A DNA stretch of 64,000 nucleotides, taken from Stenotrophomonas humi. Lineage in GTDB: Bacteria; Pseudomonadota; Gammaproteobacteria; Xanthomonadales; Xanthomonadaceae. Below, in pieces: positions 10,656-19,587 of the stretch; positions within the stretch are counted from its first letter, which is position 1, and every line of letters starts with the position of its first letter. Both the position numbers and the translations under genes were made by a program. The stretch spans positions 211,574 through 275,573 of the forward strand of contig NZ_LDJI01000004.1 in assembly GCF_001431415.1 (NCBI RefSeq), given 5' to 3'. A model generated the notes under the pieces. That model worked only from the letters and a program-made list of their open reading frames with translations. It searched no databases and was not told the DNA's origin.

Positions 10656-11270
10656 ATGAAACGTCACTTCTCGATGCTTCGCGAGTTTCAGCTTGCGGAC
10701 TGGTTCACGCTCGGCAATGCCTTCTGCGGTACCGGAGCGGTGTTTGCCGCGATGCGCTTCCTGCAGGACGGCCAGCGCGGCTACCTGATGTTCGGCATGG
10801 CGCTGATCCCCCTGGCCTTCATTTTCGACGCGTTGGACGGCCGGGTGGCGCGTTGGCGGCAGTCTTCGTCCACGCTCGGGCGCGAGCTGGACTCGCTGGC
10901 CGACATCATTTCCTTTGGCGTCGCCCCGGCCGCACTGGCCTATGCCTGCGGCATGCAGGGCGGCTGGGACTGGCTGGTGCTGAGTTACTTCGTCTGCTGT
11001 GGCGTCAGCCGCCTGGCGCGCTACAACGTCACCGCCGAGGCGATCTCCGGTGATTCGGACAAGGTGCCTTACTTTGAAGGCACCCCCATCCCGACCAGCT
11101 TGGCCTTGGTGATCGTGTTGGCACTGGCGGCGCACTTCAACGCCATTGGATCGGCGCTGTGGGGCGGTAGTTGGCAGCTGGGGCCATGGCAGCTGCACCC
11201 GTTGGTGCTGCTGTTCGCACTGTCTGGCTCGTTGATGATCAGCAAGACGTTGCGTATTCCCAAACCCTGA
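10656..11270 (+). CDS. pssA: CDP-diacylglycerol--serine O-phosphatidyltransferase
   Basis: PssA transfers a phosphatidyl group from CDP-diacylglycerol to serine, the first step to phosphatidylethanolamine. At 204 residues it is the integral-membrane (subclass II) type. The CDP-alcohol phosphotransferase motif is intact: D58, D61-G-x2-A-R, G75, D79 and D83 (DALDGRVARW...LGRELDSLAD). Several hydrophobic segments surround it (about 43-57, 85-105, 140-158, 178-195). It stands alone with a 150-base leader before it. Confidence 0.92.
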   Translation: MKRHFSMLREFQLADWFTLGNAFCGTGAVFAAMRFLQDGQRGYLMFGMALIPLAFIFDALDGRVARWRQSSSTLGRELDSLADIISFGVAPAALAYACGMQGGWDWLVLSYFVCCGVSRLARYNVTAEAISGDSDKVPYFEGTPIPTSLALVIVLALAAHFNAIGSALWGGSWQLGPWQLHPLVLLFALSGSLMISKTLRIPKP

Positions 11271-11323
11271 ATCGGGTTCCCAGTGTCATTGCTATCATCG
11301 CCAGGCAATCAGGAAATCATGCA

Positions 11324-12445
11324 ATGAGTGGGTCAGGCAACAACGGAAACGAGGGCTTTGAAGCGGACATGCGCCGTCATTGGCAGGCGTGGGCGCAGGC
11401 CTCACAGACGCATGCCGAGGCTGCGGCGGGTGAATTCCCCTGGCGTGAGAGCATCGAGCAGTGGACCCGATTGGTCACCACCGACGCACCGGCGGACGTG
11501 CAGGACCTGGGGGCGCGTTTCCAGCATCAGGCGGGCGACTGGTTCAGCTTGATGCAACAGGTGGCGGCCCGTTTCGCCGGACAGGACACCAGTGCGGCCG
11601 AAGTGGCCGGCGCGTGGCGCGAAGCGGTGCAAGGGCAGGGCGAAGGTTTGTTGCGTTGGATGCTGGGCGCAGCGCGTGGCGGCAACGCGCTCAACGACCA
11701 GCCCTGGATGCGTGAATTTGCGCGCACCGTGCAAGCTGGCTTTGGTGGTGGCGAATGGTTGCAGGCACCCGCATTCGGCCCTGCGCGTGAGCATCAGGCA
11801 CGGTGGCAGGCATTGTTGAAGATGCAGCGCGAGTATCAAGGGCGCGCTGACGTCTATGTCGAAACCATTCGCAACGTTCTGGACGACGCCTTCAAGCGCT
11901 TCGAGGCAAAACTGGCCGAACATGAAGTGCCGGGCAGTCAACTCACCAGCGCCCGCGCCATGTTTGATCTGTGGATTGATGCTGCTGAAGAGGCATACGC
12001 CAAGGTCGCGATGTCCGAAGATTTCCAGCGCATCTATGCCGACCTGGCCAATGCGCAGATGCGCCTGCGCGCAGCCTCGCAACAGGAGTTGGAGCGTGCC
12101 TGCGAGACGATGGGGATGCCCACCCGCACCGAGATGGATGCTGCGCATCGGCGCATCACCGAGTTGGAGCGTCAGGTTCGACGTTTGATTGCGGTTGCTT
12201 CCGCGCCTTCTTTCCAGCAAGCCCCGGAGCATGCTGCGCCGGCTTCCAGCAGGCGCGCGGCTGCTGCGGCGAAGCCGAAGGCGGAGTCGAGAACGAAGTC
12301 GTCCGCGAAGCCGAAGGCCAAGCCGGAAACGAAGGCAAAGCCAAAGCCACAAGCAAAGGCAAAGCCACAAGCGAAGGAAAAGCCGAAAAAAGCGGCCACC
12401 AGATCGACCGGCGGCAAGATCACCTCCGGCAGGGCTAAGGCATGA
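11324..12445 (+). CDS. phaE: class III polyhydroxyalkanoate synthase subunit PhaE
   Basis: PhaE is the non-catalytic partner that activates PhaC in class III synthases and helps attach it to PHA granules. The 373-residue protein has the family features FPWRESIEQW near the start, the central WLQAPAFGPAREHQARWQALL and the helical C-terminal half. Unusually, the last 75 or so residues are an alanine/lysine/proline-rich tail with KPKAKPE/KPQAK-type repeats, like the DNA-binding tails of histone-H1-like proteins and PhaF-type phasins. Start ATG 11324 follows AGGAAATC. The stop overlaps the phaC start as ATGA. Confidence 0.87.
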   Translation: MSGSGNNGNEGFEADMRRHWQAWAQASQTHAEAAAGEFPWRESIEQWTRLVTTDAPADVQDLGARFQHQAGDWFSLMQQVAARFAGQDTSAAEVAGAWREAVQGQGEGLLRWMLGAARGGNALNDQPWMREFARTVQAGFGGGEWLQAPAFGPAREHQARWQALLKMQREYQGRADVYVETIRNVLDDAFKRFEAKLAEHEVPGSQLTSARAMFDLWIDAAEEAYAKVAMSEDFQRIYADLANAQMRLRAASQQELERACETMGMPTRTEMDAAHRRITELERQVRRLIAVASAPSFQQAPEHAAPASSRRAAAAAKPKAESRTKSSAKPKAKPETKAKPKPQAKAKPQAKEKPKKAATRSTGGKITSGRAKA

Positions 12446-13509
12446 AAGGTCCGCTTGGTTTCGGGGGTGATGACCTGCTGCAGGAAACGCTGCAATGGCA
12501 GCGCAAACTGCTGGATGGCCTGAAGCTGCTGCCCGGTGTCGAAGACGTGGGCTACGGCGTCACCGAGCGTGAAGAGGTGCGGAGCGACGGCAAGGTCAAG
12601 CTCTACCGCTTCATCGGCAACCAGCCCGGCAACGGGCAGCCACCGTTGTTGATTGTCTATGCACTGGTCAACCGGCCTTACATGGTGGACCTGCAGGACG
12701 GCCGTTCGCTGGTACAGAAACTGCTGGCGCTGGGGCAGGACGTGTATGTGCTGGATTGGGGCTACCCCGATCGCTCCGAGCGCTACCTCACGCTGGAGGA
12801 CTACCTGCTGCGTTACATCGACGGCGCGGTGGATCACCTGCGTGCGCAGCGCGATGGCGAGCCGGTAAACCTGCTTGGCATCTGCCAGGGCGGCGTGTTT
12901 TCACTGTGCTACGCCGCCTTGCGCCCGCACAAGGTGCGTAACCTGATCACGATGGTGACGCCGGTTGACTTCCATACTTCGGACAACATGCTGTCGCATT
13001 GGGCACGGCAGGTGGATGTGGATCTGTTCGTGGATACGCTGGGAAACATCCCTGCCGATCTGATGAACGCCAGTTACCTGATGCTCAAGCCATTCCGCTT
13101 GAACGTGCAGAAGTACGTAGGCCTGATGGACATCCTGGACGACAAGCAGGCGCTGGAAGATTTCCTGCGCATGGAGAAGTGGATCTTCGATTCCCCTGAT
13201 CTTGCCGGCGAGACCTTCCGTCAGTTCGTCAAACAGTTCTACCAAGCCAATGGGCTGATGAACGGCAGCATCGTCATCGGTGAAGAGCCGGTCGACCTGA
13301 AGGCACTGACCATGCCAGTGCTCAACATCTACGCCGAGCAGGATCACCTGGTGCCGCCTTCGGCCTCCAAGGCCATGCAGGCGCAGATCGGCGCTGATGA
13401 CTATACGGAAGTGGGTTTCCGTGGCGGCCATATCGGCATCTATGTTTCCGGACGTGCGCAGCGGGAAGTGCCGGGCGCCATCCATGATTGGTTGAGTAAA
13501 CGCATATGA
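12442..13509 (+). CDS. phaC: class III polyhydroxyalkanoate synthase catalytic subunit PhaC
   Basis: PhaC polymerises hydroxyacyl-CoA into polyhydroxyalkanoate. The 355-residue length is that of class III enzymes (Allochromatium type), not the roughly 560-590 residues of class I. The lipase-like box is LLGICQGG with catalytic C148; D301 (AEQDHLVPP) and H330 (RGGHIGIY) complete the triad at the expected spacing. ATGA overlap with phaE implies translational coupling for the PhaEC complex. The stop overlaps the next gene in the same way. No phaA or phaB is present in the window. Confidence 0.95.
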   Translation: MKGPLGFGGDDLLQETLQWQRKLLDGLKLLPGVEDVGYGVTEREEVRSDGKVKLYRFIGNQPGNGQPPLLIVYALVNRPYMVDLQDGRSLVQKLLALGQDVYVLDWGYPDRSERYLTLEDYLLRYIDGAVDHLRAQRDGEPVNLLGICQGGVFSLCYAALRPHKVRNLITMVTPVDFHTSDNMLSHWARQVDVDLFVDTLGNIPADLMNASYLMLKPFRLNVQKYVGLMDILDDKQALEDFLRMEKWIFDSPDLAGETFRQFVKQFYQANGLMNGSIVIGEEPVDLKALTMPVLNIYAEQDHLVPPSASKAMQAQIGADDYTEVGFRGGHIGIYVSGRAQREVPGAIHDWLSKRI

Positions 13510-13880
13510 GTCATCGTCTCAGATTTTCCGCCGGCATCGTGCTTGCTGCCTTTGCATCCGTCGGCAGTGCCGCGCCAAGCGCCACCGCGCAACGCGAGAT
13601 CACCGGTTTGATGCAGGCGTTGGAAACGTCGGGCTGCCGCTTCCAGCGCAACGGAAGCTGGCACGAATCGGCCGAGGCGCGCAGCCACCTGCAGCGCAAG
13701 TACGACTACCTGCTCAAGCGCAATCTGACCGATACCGCCGAGCAGTTCATCGACCGTGCCGCCAGCCGCAGCAGCATCAGTGGCAAGCCGTACCGTGTGG
13801 CATGCCCGGGAGCGGCGGAGCAGGATGCAGCAACCTGGTTCCAGCAGCAGTTGCAGCGCCTGCGCCGGGCTGGCGCGTGA
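13506..13880 (+). CDS. DUF5329-type exported protein coupled to phaC
   Basis: A 124-residue protein with an N-terminal signal peptide (hydrophobic core IVLAAFASVGSAAP, residues 9-24). The mature part resembles DUF5329: LMQALETSGCRFQRNGSW, HLQRKYDYLL, AEQFIDRAASRSSISGKPYRVACPG. Two cysteines, in SGCRF and VACPG, may form a disulfide in the periplasm. Its ATG overlaps the phaC stop (ATGA), so it is probably co-translated with the PHA synthase, although an exported partner for a cytoplasmic granule enzyme is unexpected. The function is unknown. Confidence 0.7.
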   Translation: MSHRLRFSAGIVLAAFASVGSAAPSATAQREITGLMQALETSGCRFQRNGSWHESAEARSHLQRKYDYLLKRNLTDTAEQFIDRAASRSSISGKPYRVACPGAAEQDAATWFQQQLQRLRRAGA

Positions 13881-13895
13881 GTATCGTGAGCGCGC

Positions 13896-14375
13896 GTGGC
13901 TGATCCGCTGCCTCCGGCGGCAGATGGTTCGCTCCACCGGGCGTGCCTGCGTGTGCTGCAGGGGCTGGGTGTGCTCTGGACATTGCCCAATACAGTGATC
14001 GGCCTGCTTGCGGGCCTTGTCGGCATGACTGCGGGCGCACGCGTGTACTGGAGCCGCCGCGAATGCGCGTTGGTGTTCCGGCGTTGGCCATGGGGTCCGG
14101 GTGGTGCGATCACGTTGGGAACGGTGATCCTGCACACCGGCGATGATATGGATGGGCTGTGCCTTACCTATGAGCACCGCGCCGGACGTTGCCAGCATCC
14201 GCGCGTGCGGCTTGGCGATCACGAGCGCGCGCATGTATTCCAGTACCTGCTGCTTGGCCCGTTGTTTCTGCCGCTCTATCTTTTGTGTGGTGGCGTGAGT
14301 GTGCGCAACCCGTTCGAGCGTGCGGCGGATCGCTATGCAATGCACGGCCGTGGTTGGTGGCCGTGGTGGAACTGA
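13896..14375 (+). CDS. hypothetical membrane protein with HERAH motif
   Basis: A 159-residue protein of unknown function starting at GTG 13896, 15 bases after the previous stop. One hydrophobic segment lies near residues 30-50 (TLPNTVIGLLAGLVGMTAGA) and another near 118-132 (LLLGPLFLPLYLLCGG). Between them is LGDHERAHVFQYLLLGPLF followed by NPFERAADRYA. That pattern, a histidine-glutamate-x-x-histidine (HERAH) beside a membrane segment and a downstream ERxAD, recalls small zinc-metallopeptidase-like proteins, but I cannot name the family. It may belong to the phaEC transcription unit. Confidence 0.55.
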   Translation: MADPLPPAADGSLHRACLRVLQGLGVLWTLPNTVIGLLAGLVGMTAGARVYWSRRECALVFRRWPWGPGGAITLGTVILHTGDDMDGLCLTYEHRAGRCQHPRVRLGDHERAHVFQYLLLGPLFLPLYLLCGGVSVRNPFERAADRYAMHGRGWWPWWN

Positions 14376-14455
14376 ACCAGCATTCATGCGTTGTCGTCAT
14401 ATGGAAATGCTGCGGTCATGGGCCGCAAACTTTTTTTGTACATCCTGGTAACACC

Positions 14456-14474
14456 CCGCCACGTATGGTGGCGG
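14456..14474 (+). promoter_or_regulatory. leader hairpin before the 71-residue gene
   Basis: CCGCCAC (14456-14462) and GTGGCGG (14468-14474) form a seven-base-pair stem with a five-base loop. It lies 31 bases before the next start codon and after a T-tract (14431-14437). It could be a leader structure. No regulator can be named. Confidence 0.4.
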
Positions 14475-14505
14475 CGTTGCAGAACTGACAGGAGTACTTA
14501 CCACC

Positions 14506-14721
14506 ATGGCAATCGTTCTTTACATCGGTGGCAGCAAGGATGGTGACAAGGGCGTCGTGCCCTATGGCTTCAGCAAGACCCGCGCGGACACGGAGAATGG
14601 TCCGGAGTTCTATGTGGAGCGGATGATGGAAATCAGTGGCCGCGCCCGCATGCGTGTCATGGTGCTGGAAGATCTGCGCGACGACATCGCCTCCCAACGC
14701 TTGAGCCAGCATCTGGGGTAA
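14506..14721 (+). CDS. small conserved-looking protein, unknown function
   Basis: A 71-residue protein beginning MAIVLYIGGSKDGDKGVVPYG. An AGGAG lies about 11 bases before the ATG. The sequence has balanced composition and a compact alpha/beta character (a beta-type start, YVERMMEISGRARMRVMVLEDL helix/strand part), which favours a real gene over chance. No cysteines, signal peptide or known motif were recognised. It is flanked by the HERAH membrane protein and tex. Confidence 0.6.
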   Translation: MAIVLYIGGSKDGDKGVVPYGFSKTRADTENGPEFYVERMMEISGRARMRVMVLEDLRDDIASQRLSQHLG

Positions 14722-14832
14722 TGGCCCCGGCGCGCCGGGCGACAGGTCCGGCGCGTGCTGTCAATGGCTTTCGCCCACGGCGCTGCGTTGCCAGAATGCA
14801 GACTACCGTCCCCGTGGGTTCCGCAGCAGGCA

Positions 14833-17211
14833 ATGCAAGACACCAAGCTCGCGCAGCAGATTGCGCAGACCATCGCCGCCGAAATCGGCGCCCAGACTGC
14901 CCAGGCCAACGCTGCGATCGCATTGTTGGATGAAGGTGCCAGCGTCCCGTTCATTGCACGCTACCGCAAGGAAGTCACCGGCGGACTGGACGACACGCAG
15001 CTGCGTAATCTCGAAACGCGCTTGACCTATCTGCGCGAGCTTGAGGATCGCCGCAGCTCGGTGCTGGCGAGCATTGAAGAGCAGGGCAAGCTCACTGACG
15101 TGTTACGTAGCGAGATTCTTGGTGCCGATACCAAGAGCCGTCTTGAAGATCTGTATCTGCCGTACAAGCCGAAACGCCGCACCAAGGCGCAGATTGCTCG
15201 CGAAGCAGGTCTGGAGCCTTTGGCCGATGGTCTGCTGGCTGCCCCGACCCTTGATCCACAGTCCTTTGCCGCAGGCTTCGTGGATGCGGAGAAAGGCGTG
15301 GCCGACAGCAAGGGGGCACTCGAAGGCGCACGCGCCATCCTGATGGAGCGCTGGGGTGAAGATGCCGCGCTGGTCGGCGAGCTTCGCCGGTGGCTGAACG
15401 AGGTAGGCGTCATCCGTGCCCGCGTCGCCGAAGGCAAGGAGAACGAAGGGGCCAAGTATCGCGACTACTTCGACCATGCCGAATCGCTGGCGAAGATTCC
15501 GTCGCACCGTCTGCTGGCATTGTTCCGCGCACGTCGCGAGGAAATCCTGTTTCTGGAACTCGATCCGGGGGCCGATGCCGAAGCCGGTCATCACTATGGC
15601 GAAGGCCGCGTGGCGCGCAATGCAGGTATCGCCGACAAAGGGCGTGCAGCAGACCGCTGGTTGTTGGATGCCTGCCGCCTGACCTGGCGTGCCAAACTGC
15701 ATATGCACCTGCTGCTGGACCTGTTCAACCAGGCACGCGAAAAGGCCGAGGCCGAAGCGATTGCGGTGTTTGGCGACAACCTCAAGGACCTGTTGCTGGC
15801 AGCTCCGGCAGGCCCGAAGGCGGTACTGGGTTTGGATCCGGGTATCCGCACCGGTTGCAAGATCGCCGTGGTCGATGCCACCGGCAAGCTGGTGGCGACC
15901 GACACCATCTATCCACACGAGCCGCGCCGCCAATGGGAGCAATCCCTGCAGACGATCCGGCAGCTGTGCGACAAGCACAATGTTGAACTGATCGCCATCG
16001 GCAACGGTACCGCAAGCCGCGAGACCGACAAGCTGGCCGGTGAAGTCATCGCGCTTTGCGGCAACCCGAAGCTGCAGAAGATCGTGGTCAGTGAGGCCGG
16101 CGCATCGGTGTACTCGGCTTCCGAATTTGCGGCCAAGGAGTTCCCGAATCTGGACGTCTCGATCCGCGGTGCGGTCTCCATCGCCCGTCGTCTGCAGGAT
16201 CCGTTGGCCGAGTTGGTCAAGATTGATCCGAAGGCCATTGGCGTGGGCCAGTACCAGCACGACGTGGATCAGTACCGATTGGCCAAGGCATTGGATGCGC
16301 GCGTGGAAGACTGCGTGAACGCGGTGGGGGTGTTCGTCAACATGGCATCGGCAGCGCTGCTGTCGCGTGTATCGGGCCTGTCATCGACGGTGGCCGAGAA
16401 CATCGTTCGCCACCGCGATGAGAACGGTCCGTTCAAACGCCGCAAGGATCTGCTCAAGGTGCCGCGTCTGGGTGACAAGACATTCGAGCAATGTGCCGGC
16501 TTCCTGCGTATCGGTGATGGCGATGAGCCGCTGGATGCATCTGCAGTGCATCCGGAAGCGTATCCGGTGGTCCAGCGCATTGTTGCCGCGGCGGATCGCC
16601 CGATCAGGGCGCTGCTGGGTGATGGCGGCTACCTGCGCGGGTTGAAGGCCGAACAGTTCACGGACGACAAGTTCGGTGTGCCGACTGTGCGCGACATCCT
16701 CAAAGAACTGGAGAAGCCCGGCCGCGATCCGCGCCCGGAATTCAAGGCGGCGCGGTTTGCCGAGGGCGTGGAAGACATCAAGGATCTGCGCGAGGGCATG
16801 ATTCTGGAAGGCGTGGTCAGCAACGTGGCCGCGTTCGGTGCCTTCGTGGATATCGGTGTGCATCAGGACGGTCTGATCCACATCTCCGCGCTGTCGGATA
16901 CCTTCGTCAAAGACCCGCGCGACGTGGTCAAGGCCGGAGACATCGTCAAGGTGAAGGTGCTGGAGGTCGATGTGCCGCGCAAGCGCATCGCGTTGACGCG
17001 GCGGCTGGATGATACGCCCGCCCCGAAGAAGGCAGAGCGCGATGACCGGCAGGGGGCGGGACAGGGCAGCGGCCCACGCCGTGATGGCGGCAATGCCGGC
17101 AATCGTGGTGGTCGCAATGGGGGAGGCCAGGCCGCGCGCCCGGCGACATCGGCAGCGCCCGTCAACAATGCCCTGGCCGACGCATTCGCACGCGCGCGCC
17201 GCGGCGACTGA
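14833..17211 (+). CDS. tex: Tex family RNA-binding transcription accessory protein
   Basis: Tex is a conserved nucleic-acid-binding protein related to eukaryotic Spt6 and acts in transcription. From ATG 14833 it is 792 residues. Domains in order: N-terminal helical region with [17 protein letters not shown], a YqgF-like RNase H fold ([18 protein letters not shown]), helix-hairpin-helix elements ([22 protein letters not shown]), and an S1 RNA-binding domain ([31 protein letters not shown]). A glycine/arginine-rich tail follows the S1 domain. The open frame reaches back to 14755, but those residues do not resemble the family. A strong terminator follows. Confidence 0.95.
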   Translation: MQDTKLAQQIAQTIAAEIGAQTAQANAAIALLDEGASVPFIARYRKEVTGGLDDTQLRNLETRLTYLRELEDRRSSVLASIEEQGKLTDVLRSEILGADTKSRLEDLYLPYKPKRRTKAQIAREAGLEPLADGLLAAPTLDPQSFAAGFVDAEKGVADSKGALEGARAILMERWGEDAALVGELRRWLNEVGVIRARVAEGKENEGAKYRDYFDHAESLAKIPSHRLLALFRARREEILFLELDPGADAEAGHHYGEGRVARNAGIADKGRAADRWLLDACRLTWRAKLHMHLLLDLFNQAREKAEAEAIAVFGDNLKDLLLAAPAGPKAVLGLDPGIRTGCKIAVVDATGKLVATDTIYPHEPRRQWEQSLQTIRQLCDKHNVELIAIGNGTASRETDKLAGEVIALCGNPKLQKIVVSEAGASVYSASEFAAKEFPNLDVSIRGAVSIARRLQDPLAELVKIDPKAIGVGQYQHDVDQYRLAKALDARVEDCVNAVGVFVNMASAALLSRVSGLSSTVAENIVRHRDENGPFKRRKDLLKVPRLGDKTFEQCAGFLRIGDGDEPLDASAVHPEAYPVVQRIVAAADRPIRALLGDGGYLRGLKAEQFTDDKFGVPTVRDILKELEKPGRDPRPEFKAARFAEGVEDIKDLREGMILEGVVSNVAAFGAFVDIGVHQDGLIHISALSDTFVKDPRDVVKAGDIVKVKVLEVDVPRKRIALTRRLDDTPAPKKAERDDRQGAGQGSGPRRDGGNAGNRGGRNGGGQAARPATSAAPVNNALADAFARARRGD

Positions 17212-17240
17212 GCCCGTGGTTGGGGCCGCATGAACAACGA

Positions 17241-17266
17241 AAGGCCCCGGTTTCCGGGGCCTTTTC
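17241..17266 (+). terminator. rho-independent terminator after tex
   Basis: AAGGCCCCGG (17241-17250) and CCGGGGCCTT (17254-17263) form a ten-base-pair stem with a three-base loop, followed by TT. It can serve tex and, in reverse, the convergent response-regulator gene. Confidence 0.85.
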
Positions 17267-17286
17267 AGTGAGTTTTCCGTCGCGGC

Positions 17287-17655
17287 TCAGGCCAGCGCAA
17301 GCGCCTGTTTCAGCGCATTGGCCAGATCGCCGCCAGTGTAAGGTTTGGCCAGTTTGATGCTTGCATCAAACACCTCGGGTAACAGCGAGATGTCCATGCC
17401 CGTTGCGACCAGGAACGGAATCCCCTGCAGGCAGAGCTGCTTGGCCACCGGCGAACTGGTCTCGCCATGGGCGAGCCAATAATCGAGGAACACCAGCTGC
17501 GGCTGCAGTTCCTCCAACATCTGCAGCGCCACGGCGACCGAAGGCGCGACTCCCGTCACCACCATGCCTTCGCCCTCCAGCTGCAGCTGCAGCAGCATGG
17601 CGTTGAGCTCGTCGTTTTCGACAATGAGAACCCGCAGACCGTGAAGCGAGGTCAT
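17287..17655 (-). CDS. single-domain response regulator (REC only)
   Basis: A 122-residue receiver domain without an output domain. Conserved residues are present: acidic pair in VENDE, phospho-acceptor Asp in LVFLDYWL, switch Thr in LVATGMD and the Lys in IKLAKPY. Such proteins usually act by protein-protein contact or within a phosphorelay. The start is ATG 17655 (MTSLHGLRVL), preceded by GGGGAG; the open frame continues upstream but without family character. There is no histidine kinase in the window, so its partner is unknown. Confidence 0.85.
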   Translation of the reverse strand: MTSLHGLRVLIVENDELNAMLLQLQLEGEGMVVTGVAPSVAVALQMLEELQPQLVFLDYWLAHGETSSPVAKQLCLQGIPFLVATGMDISLLPEVFDASIKLAKPYTGGDLANALKQALALA

Positions 17656-17778
17656 CGGCCACTCCCCGTTTTCCGAATGCTTTGAGTATAGCCACTCTGC
17701 AAAACATGGATTACACAAAAAAAGGTGGCAGGCACCTGCCCAAGCGCCGAAACCTCCGCTATAATCGCCGGCCAGCCA

Positions 17779-17865
17779 GCCGAAGTGGCGGAATCGGTAG
17801 ACGCAGCGGATTCAAAATCCGCCGCCCTTAAAAGCGTGGGGGTTCGAGTCCCCCCTTCGGCACCA
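17779..17865 (+). tRNA. tRNA-Leu (anticodon CAA)
   Basis: The acceptor stem GCCGAAG (17779-17785) pairs with CTTCGGC (17855-17861), followed by A and an encoded CCA. The anticodon arm GCGGA-TTCAAAA-TCCGC gives anticodon CAA. A long class II variable arm (about CGCCCTTAAAAGCG) and the T-arm loop GGTTCGAGTCC confirm a leucine tRNA. A terminator follows at 17876. The next plus-strand DNA contains an integrase remnant, so the gene is a likely old integration site. Confidence 0.97.
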
Positions 17866-17875
17866 TATAGAAAAC

Positions 17876-17895
17876 AGGCACTTAGGTGCCTTTTT
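17876..17895 (+). terminator. terminator after tRNA-Leu
   Basis: GGCAC (17877-17881), loop TTAG, GTGCC (17886-17890) and a run of five T residues immediately after. It is a short but typical intrinsic terminator ten bases after the tRNA. Confidence 0.8.
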
Positions 17896-17949
17896 CTTTG
17901 CCTGGAATTTGGCAGAGCCGCTCCGCAATAACCAAGCCGCTCCACAAAC

Positions 17950-18135
17950 TCATCTTGTTGGTGTGACCTTATCGCCCTTCCTTTTGCGGGTGTAATGCTC
18001 AGCCATCGATACCGTGGTGTGGCCGAGCTGTCGCTGTGCTTGGCGGCTATCGCCTGCCGATTTTGCTTTGATTGCTAGCTCGCTGAGGGCGAGGGTATCG
18101 CTTGGCCGCCGCCCGGTCAGGTAGAGCAGATCCAT
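17950..18135 (-). pseudogene. tyrosine-recombinase (phage/island integrase) remnant, internally deleted
   Basis: The frame begins with DLLYLTGRRPSDTLALSE, which matches the start of the integrase catalytic domain including the catalytic Arg in GRRP. Within about ten residues it jumps to DSRQAQRQLGHTTVSMAEHYTRKRKGDKVTPTR, which contains the LGHTTVSMAEHY box with the catalytic His and final Tyr. The roughly 60-100 residues that normally separate these parts are missing, and an in-frame TAG lies 12 bases upstream of the ATG, so the N-terminal domains are gone as well. Its position beside tRNA-Leu marks a decayed island or prophage end. Confidence 0.8.
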
Positions 18136-18440
18136 GAGGTCAGCCTATGCCGCGGTCGCCTGAAGCTTGAGCTGGTTGTGCTGATCGTCTTCGACGTATT
18201 GGTCGCCATGACATCGCGGCGATGTCGGTTGGTGACGTGACGGAAAGTAACTGCAGAAGCCGTCAAAGGCTGGAGTTCTCTCAAGTCCCGTCCAGCGCTG
18301 AATCGCCACGCCATAGTCAGAGCCCAGCGGCTCTTCGCATTCGTTCGCAACTTTGGAGGGCAGCATTAGCCTCAAGGCCTTCGCGGCGATGTGGATGAGT
18401 GACACAGGGGAAGAGGTGCGCGCCCGCTATAATTGGAGCT

Positions 18441-18797
18441 ATGCCGTATACCAACATTGATCTCATCGAGTCATTGCGTGAACAGATTCCGACGTTCCGC
18501 TGCATCGTTGGATGCCACGATTGCTGTGGCCCGGTGACCGCCTCACCTGAGGAAGTTGCTCGGCTGCCGGTCAAAAGCGACAAAGAGCATGAGGAGGCGT
18601 TGGCTGAGCTTAGTTGCCCCTACTTGGGTAGCAATGGCTGTGAGGTATATGCAGAACGACCACTGATATGTCGCCTGTTTGGCACCACTCCGAGAATGCC
18701 ATGCCCTAATGGCATGAGACCTGTCTATATGGTCGACGATGCAGTCGAGCAGGCTGTGCATAGTTTCTTGGCCAGAACCCGGCAAGTCCTGCTTTAA
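18441..18797 (+). CDS. YkgJ-type cysteine-cluster protein
   Basis: A 118-residue protein with cysteines arranged as in the YkgJ (zinc- or iron-chelating) family: C-x3-C-x2-CC in FRCIVGCHDCCGPV near residues 20-27, then SCPYLG, GCEVYAERPLICRLFGTTPRMPCP. Function within the family is unknown. ATG 18441 gives MPYTNIDLIES; an in-frame start at 18399 is possible but would add residues without family character. GC content and codon use appear lower than in the surrounding core genes, as for other genes after the tRNA. It fits an acquired segment. Confidence 0.8.
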   Translation: MPYTNIDLIESLREQIPTFRCIVGCHDCCGPVTASPEEVARLPVKSDKEHEEALAELSCPYLGSNGCEVYAERPLICRLFGTTPRMPCPNGMRPVYMVDDAVEQAVHSFLARTRQVLL

Positions 18798-19116
18798 GGG
18801 TTGAGGCGCGCGCAAGCCGAAGGCAGCCGCTGTCAGCCACGACCGGACCATCATCAGCATGGGCCCGCGAACCAGCAGGCGCGCTACGAGGTCTTCGACA
18901 GCTAGCGGCACTCGTTTTAAGAGCATCGGATCGGGGCCTGAAATTGGTCCTGCACGGCCCGGTTGTGCGCCTGCTTGTTAGCCGAACTCAGCGGCCATAA
19001 GATCAAGCTGTAGCAACGGCTCAGTTCGACAGGCCGTGTGCCGTGGGCAGGTCGTATAGCCTTGCTTTGAGGTCCGTCCAATCTATGGTTTTGGTCCTGG
19101 TGGAGTCAGGTCGGTC
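18798..19116. other. non-coding gap with an inverted repeat at 18983-19028
   Basis: No supportable gene was found in these 319 bases. CGAACTCAGC (18983-18992) and GCTCAGTTCG (19019-19028) are inverted with one mismatch around a 26-base loop, preceded by GTTAGCC. The structure might be a terminator for the YkgJ-like gene or a remnant recombination site. I could not match it to an integron attC consensus. Confidence 0.45.
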
Positions 19117-19587
19117 GTGGAAATTTCTTCTCTTGCAAATCATTCCTCTGCTGTTGGGACCGTTGCCAACTGGCACTACGAAGCATGGGGTCGCGAAGAC
19201 GGAATATCGCGGGAAGTGTTGCACCGATCATTGACACAGAGCCTCGCTGGCGAGTCGTTTCCGTATACCTACTTGGCGCTTATGGACGGTCAACCCATAG
19301 GTTCTGCGCAGCTCAAGTTGCGGGAAATGAAGGAATTTCCTGCGCTAACGCATTGGCTTGGAAGCGTCTACGTGGCCGAATCAGCGCGAGGTGCTGGAGT
19401 GGCCCAGGCACTCGTGTCCCATGTGGCTGCGGAGGCACGGCATCACGGAGTTGAGAAGCTCTACCTGCAAACGGAAGATCTGTTTGGAGGTCTGTATTCA
19501 CGCTGTGGGTGGGTCGCCCTGACTCAGGCGAAGAGCCATGGCAGGGAAGTGCTCATCATGGAGCGTCGACTGGGCCCCCACAGTTAG
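19117..19587 (+). CDS. GNAT family N-acetyltransferase
   Basis: A 156-residue GNAT-fold protein. Visible elements are the strand YLALMDGQPIGSAQLKLREM, the acetyl-CoA site LGSVYVAESARGAGVAQALVSHV (R-x-x-G-x-G/A-type loop in ARGAGVA) and the C-terminal GLYSRCGWVALTQ. The substrate cannot be inferred; such accessory acetyltransferases modify drugs, small amines or proteins. The start is GTG 19117, preceded by GGTGGAGTC. It is isolated, flanked by non-coding gaps, in the low-coding-density region after tRNA-Leu. Confidence 0.85.
   Translation: MEISSLANHSSAVGTVANWHYEAWGREDGISREVLHRSLTQSLAGESFPYTYLALMDGQPIGSAQLKLREMKEFPALTHWLGSVYVAESARGAGVAQALVSHVAAEARHHGVEKLYLQTEDLFGGLYSRCGWVALTQAKSHGREVLIMERRLGPHS

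Noticed and set aside
10517..11053. Open frame overlapping pssA
   Set aside because: Out-of-frame shadow of pssA and its leader.
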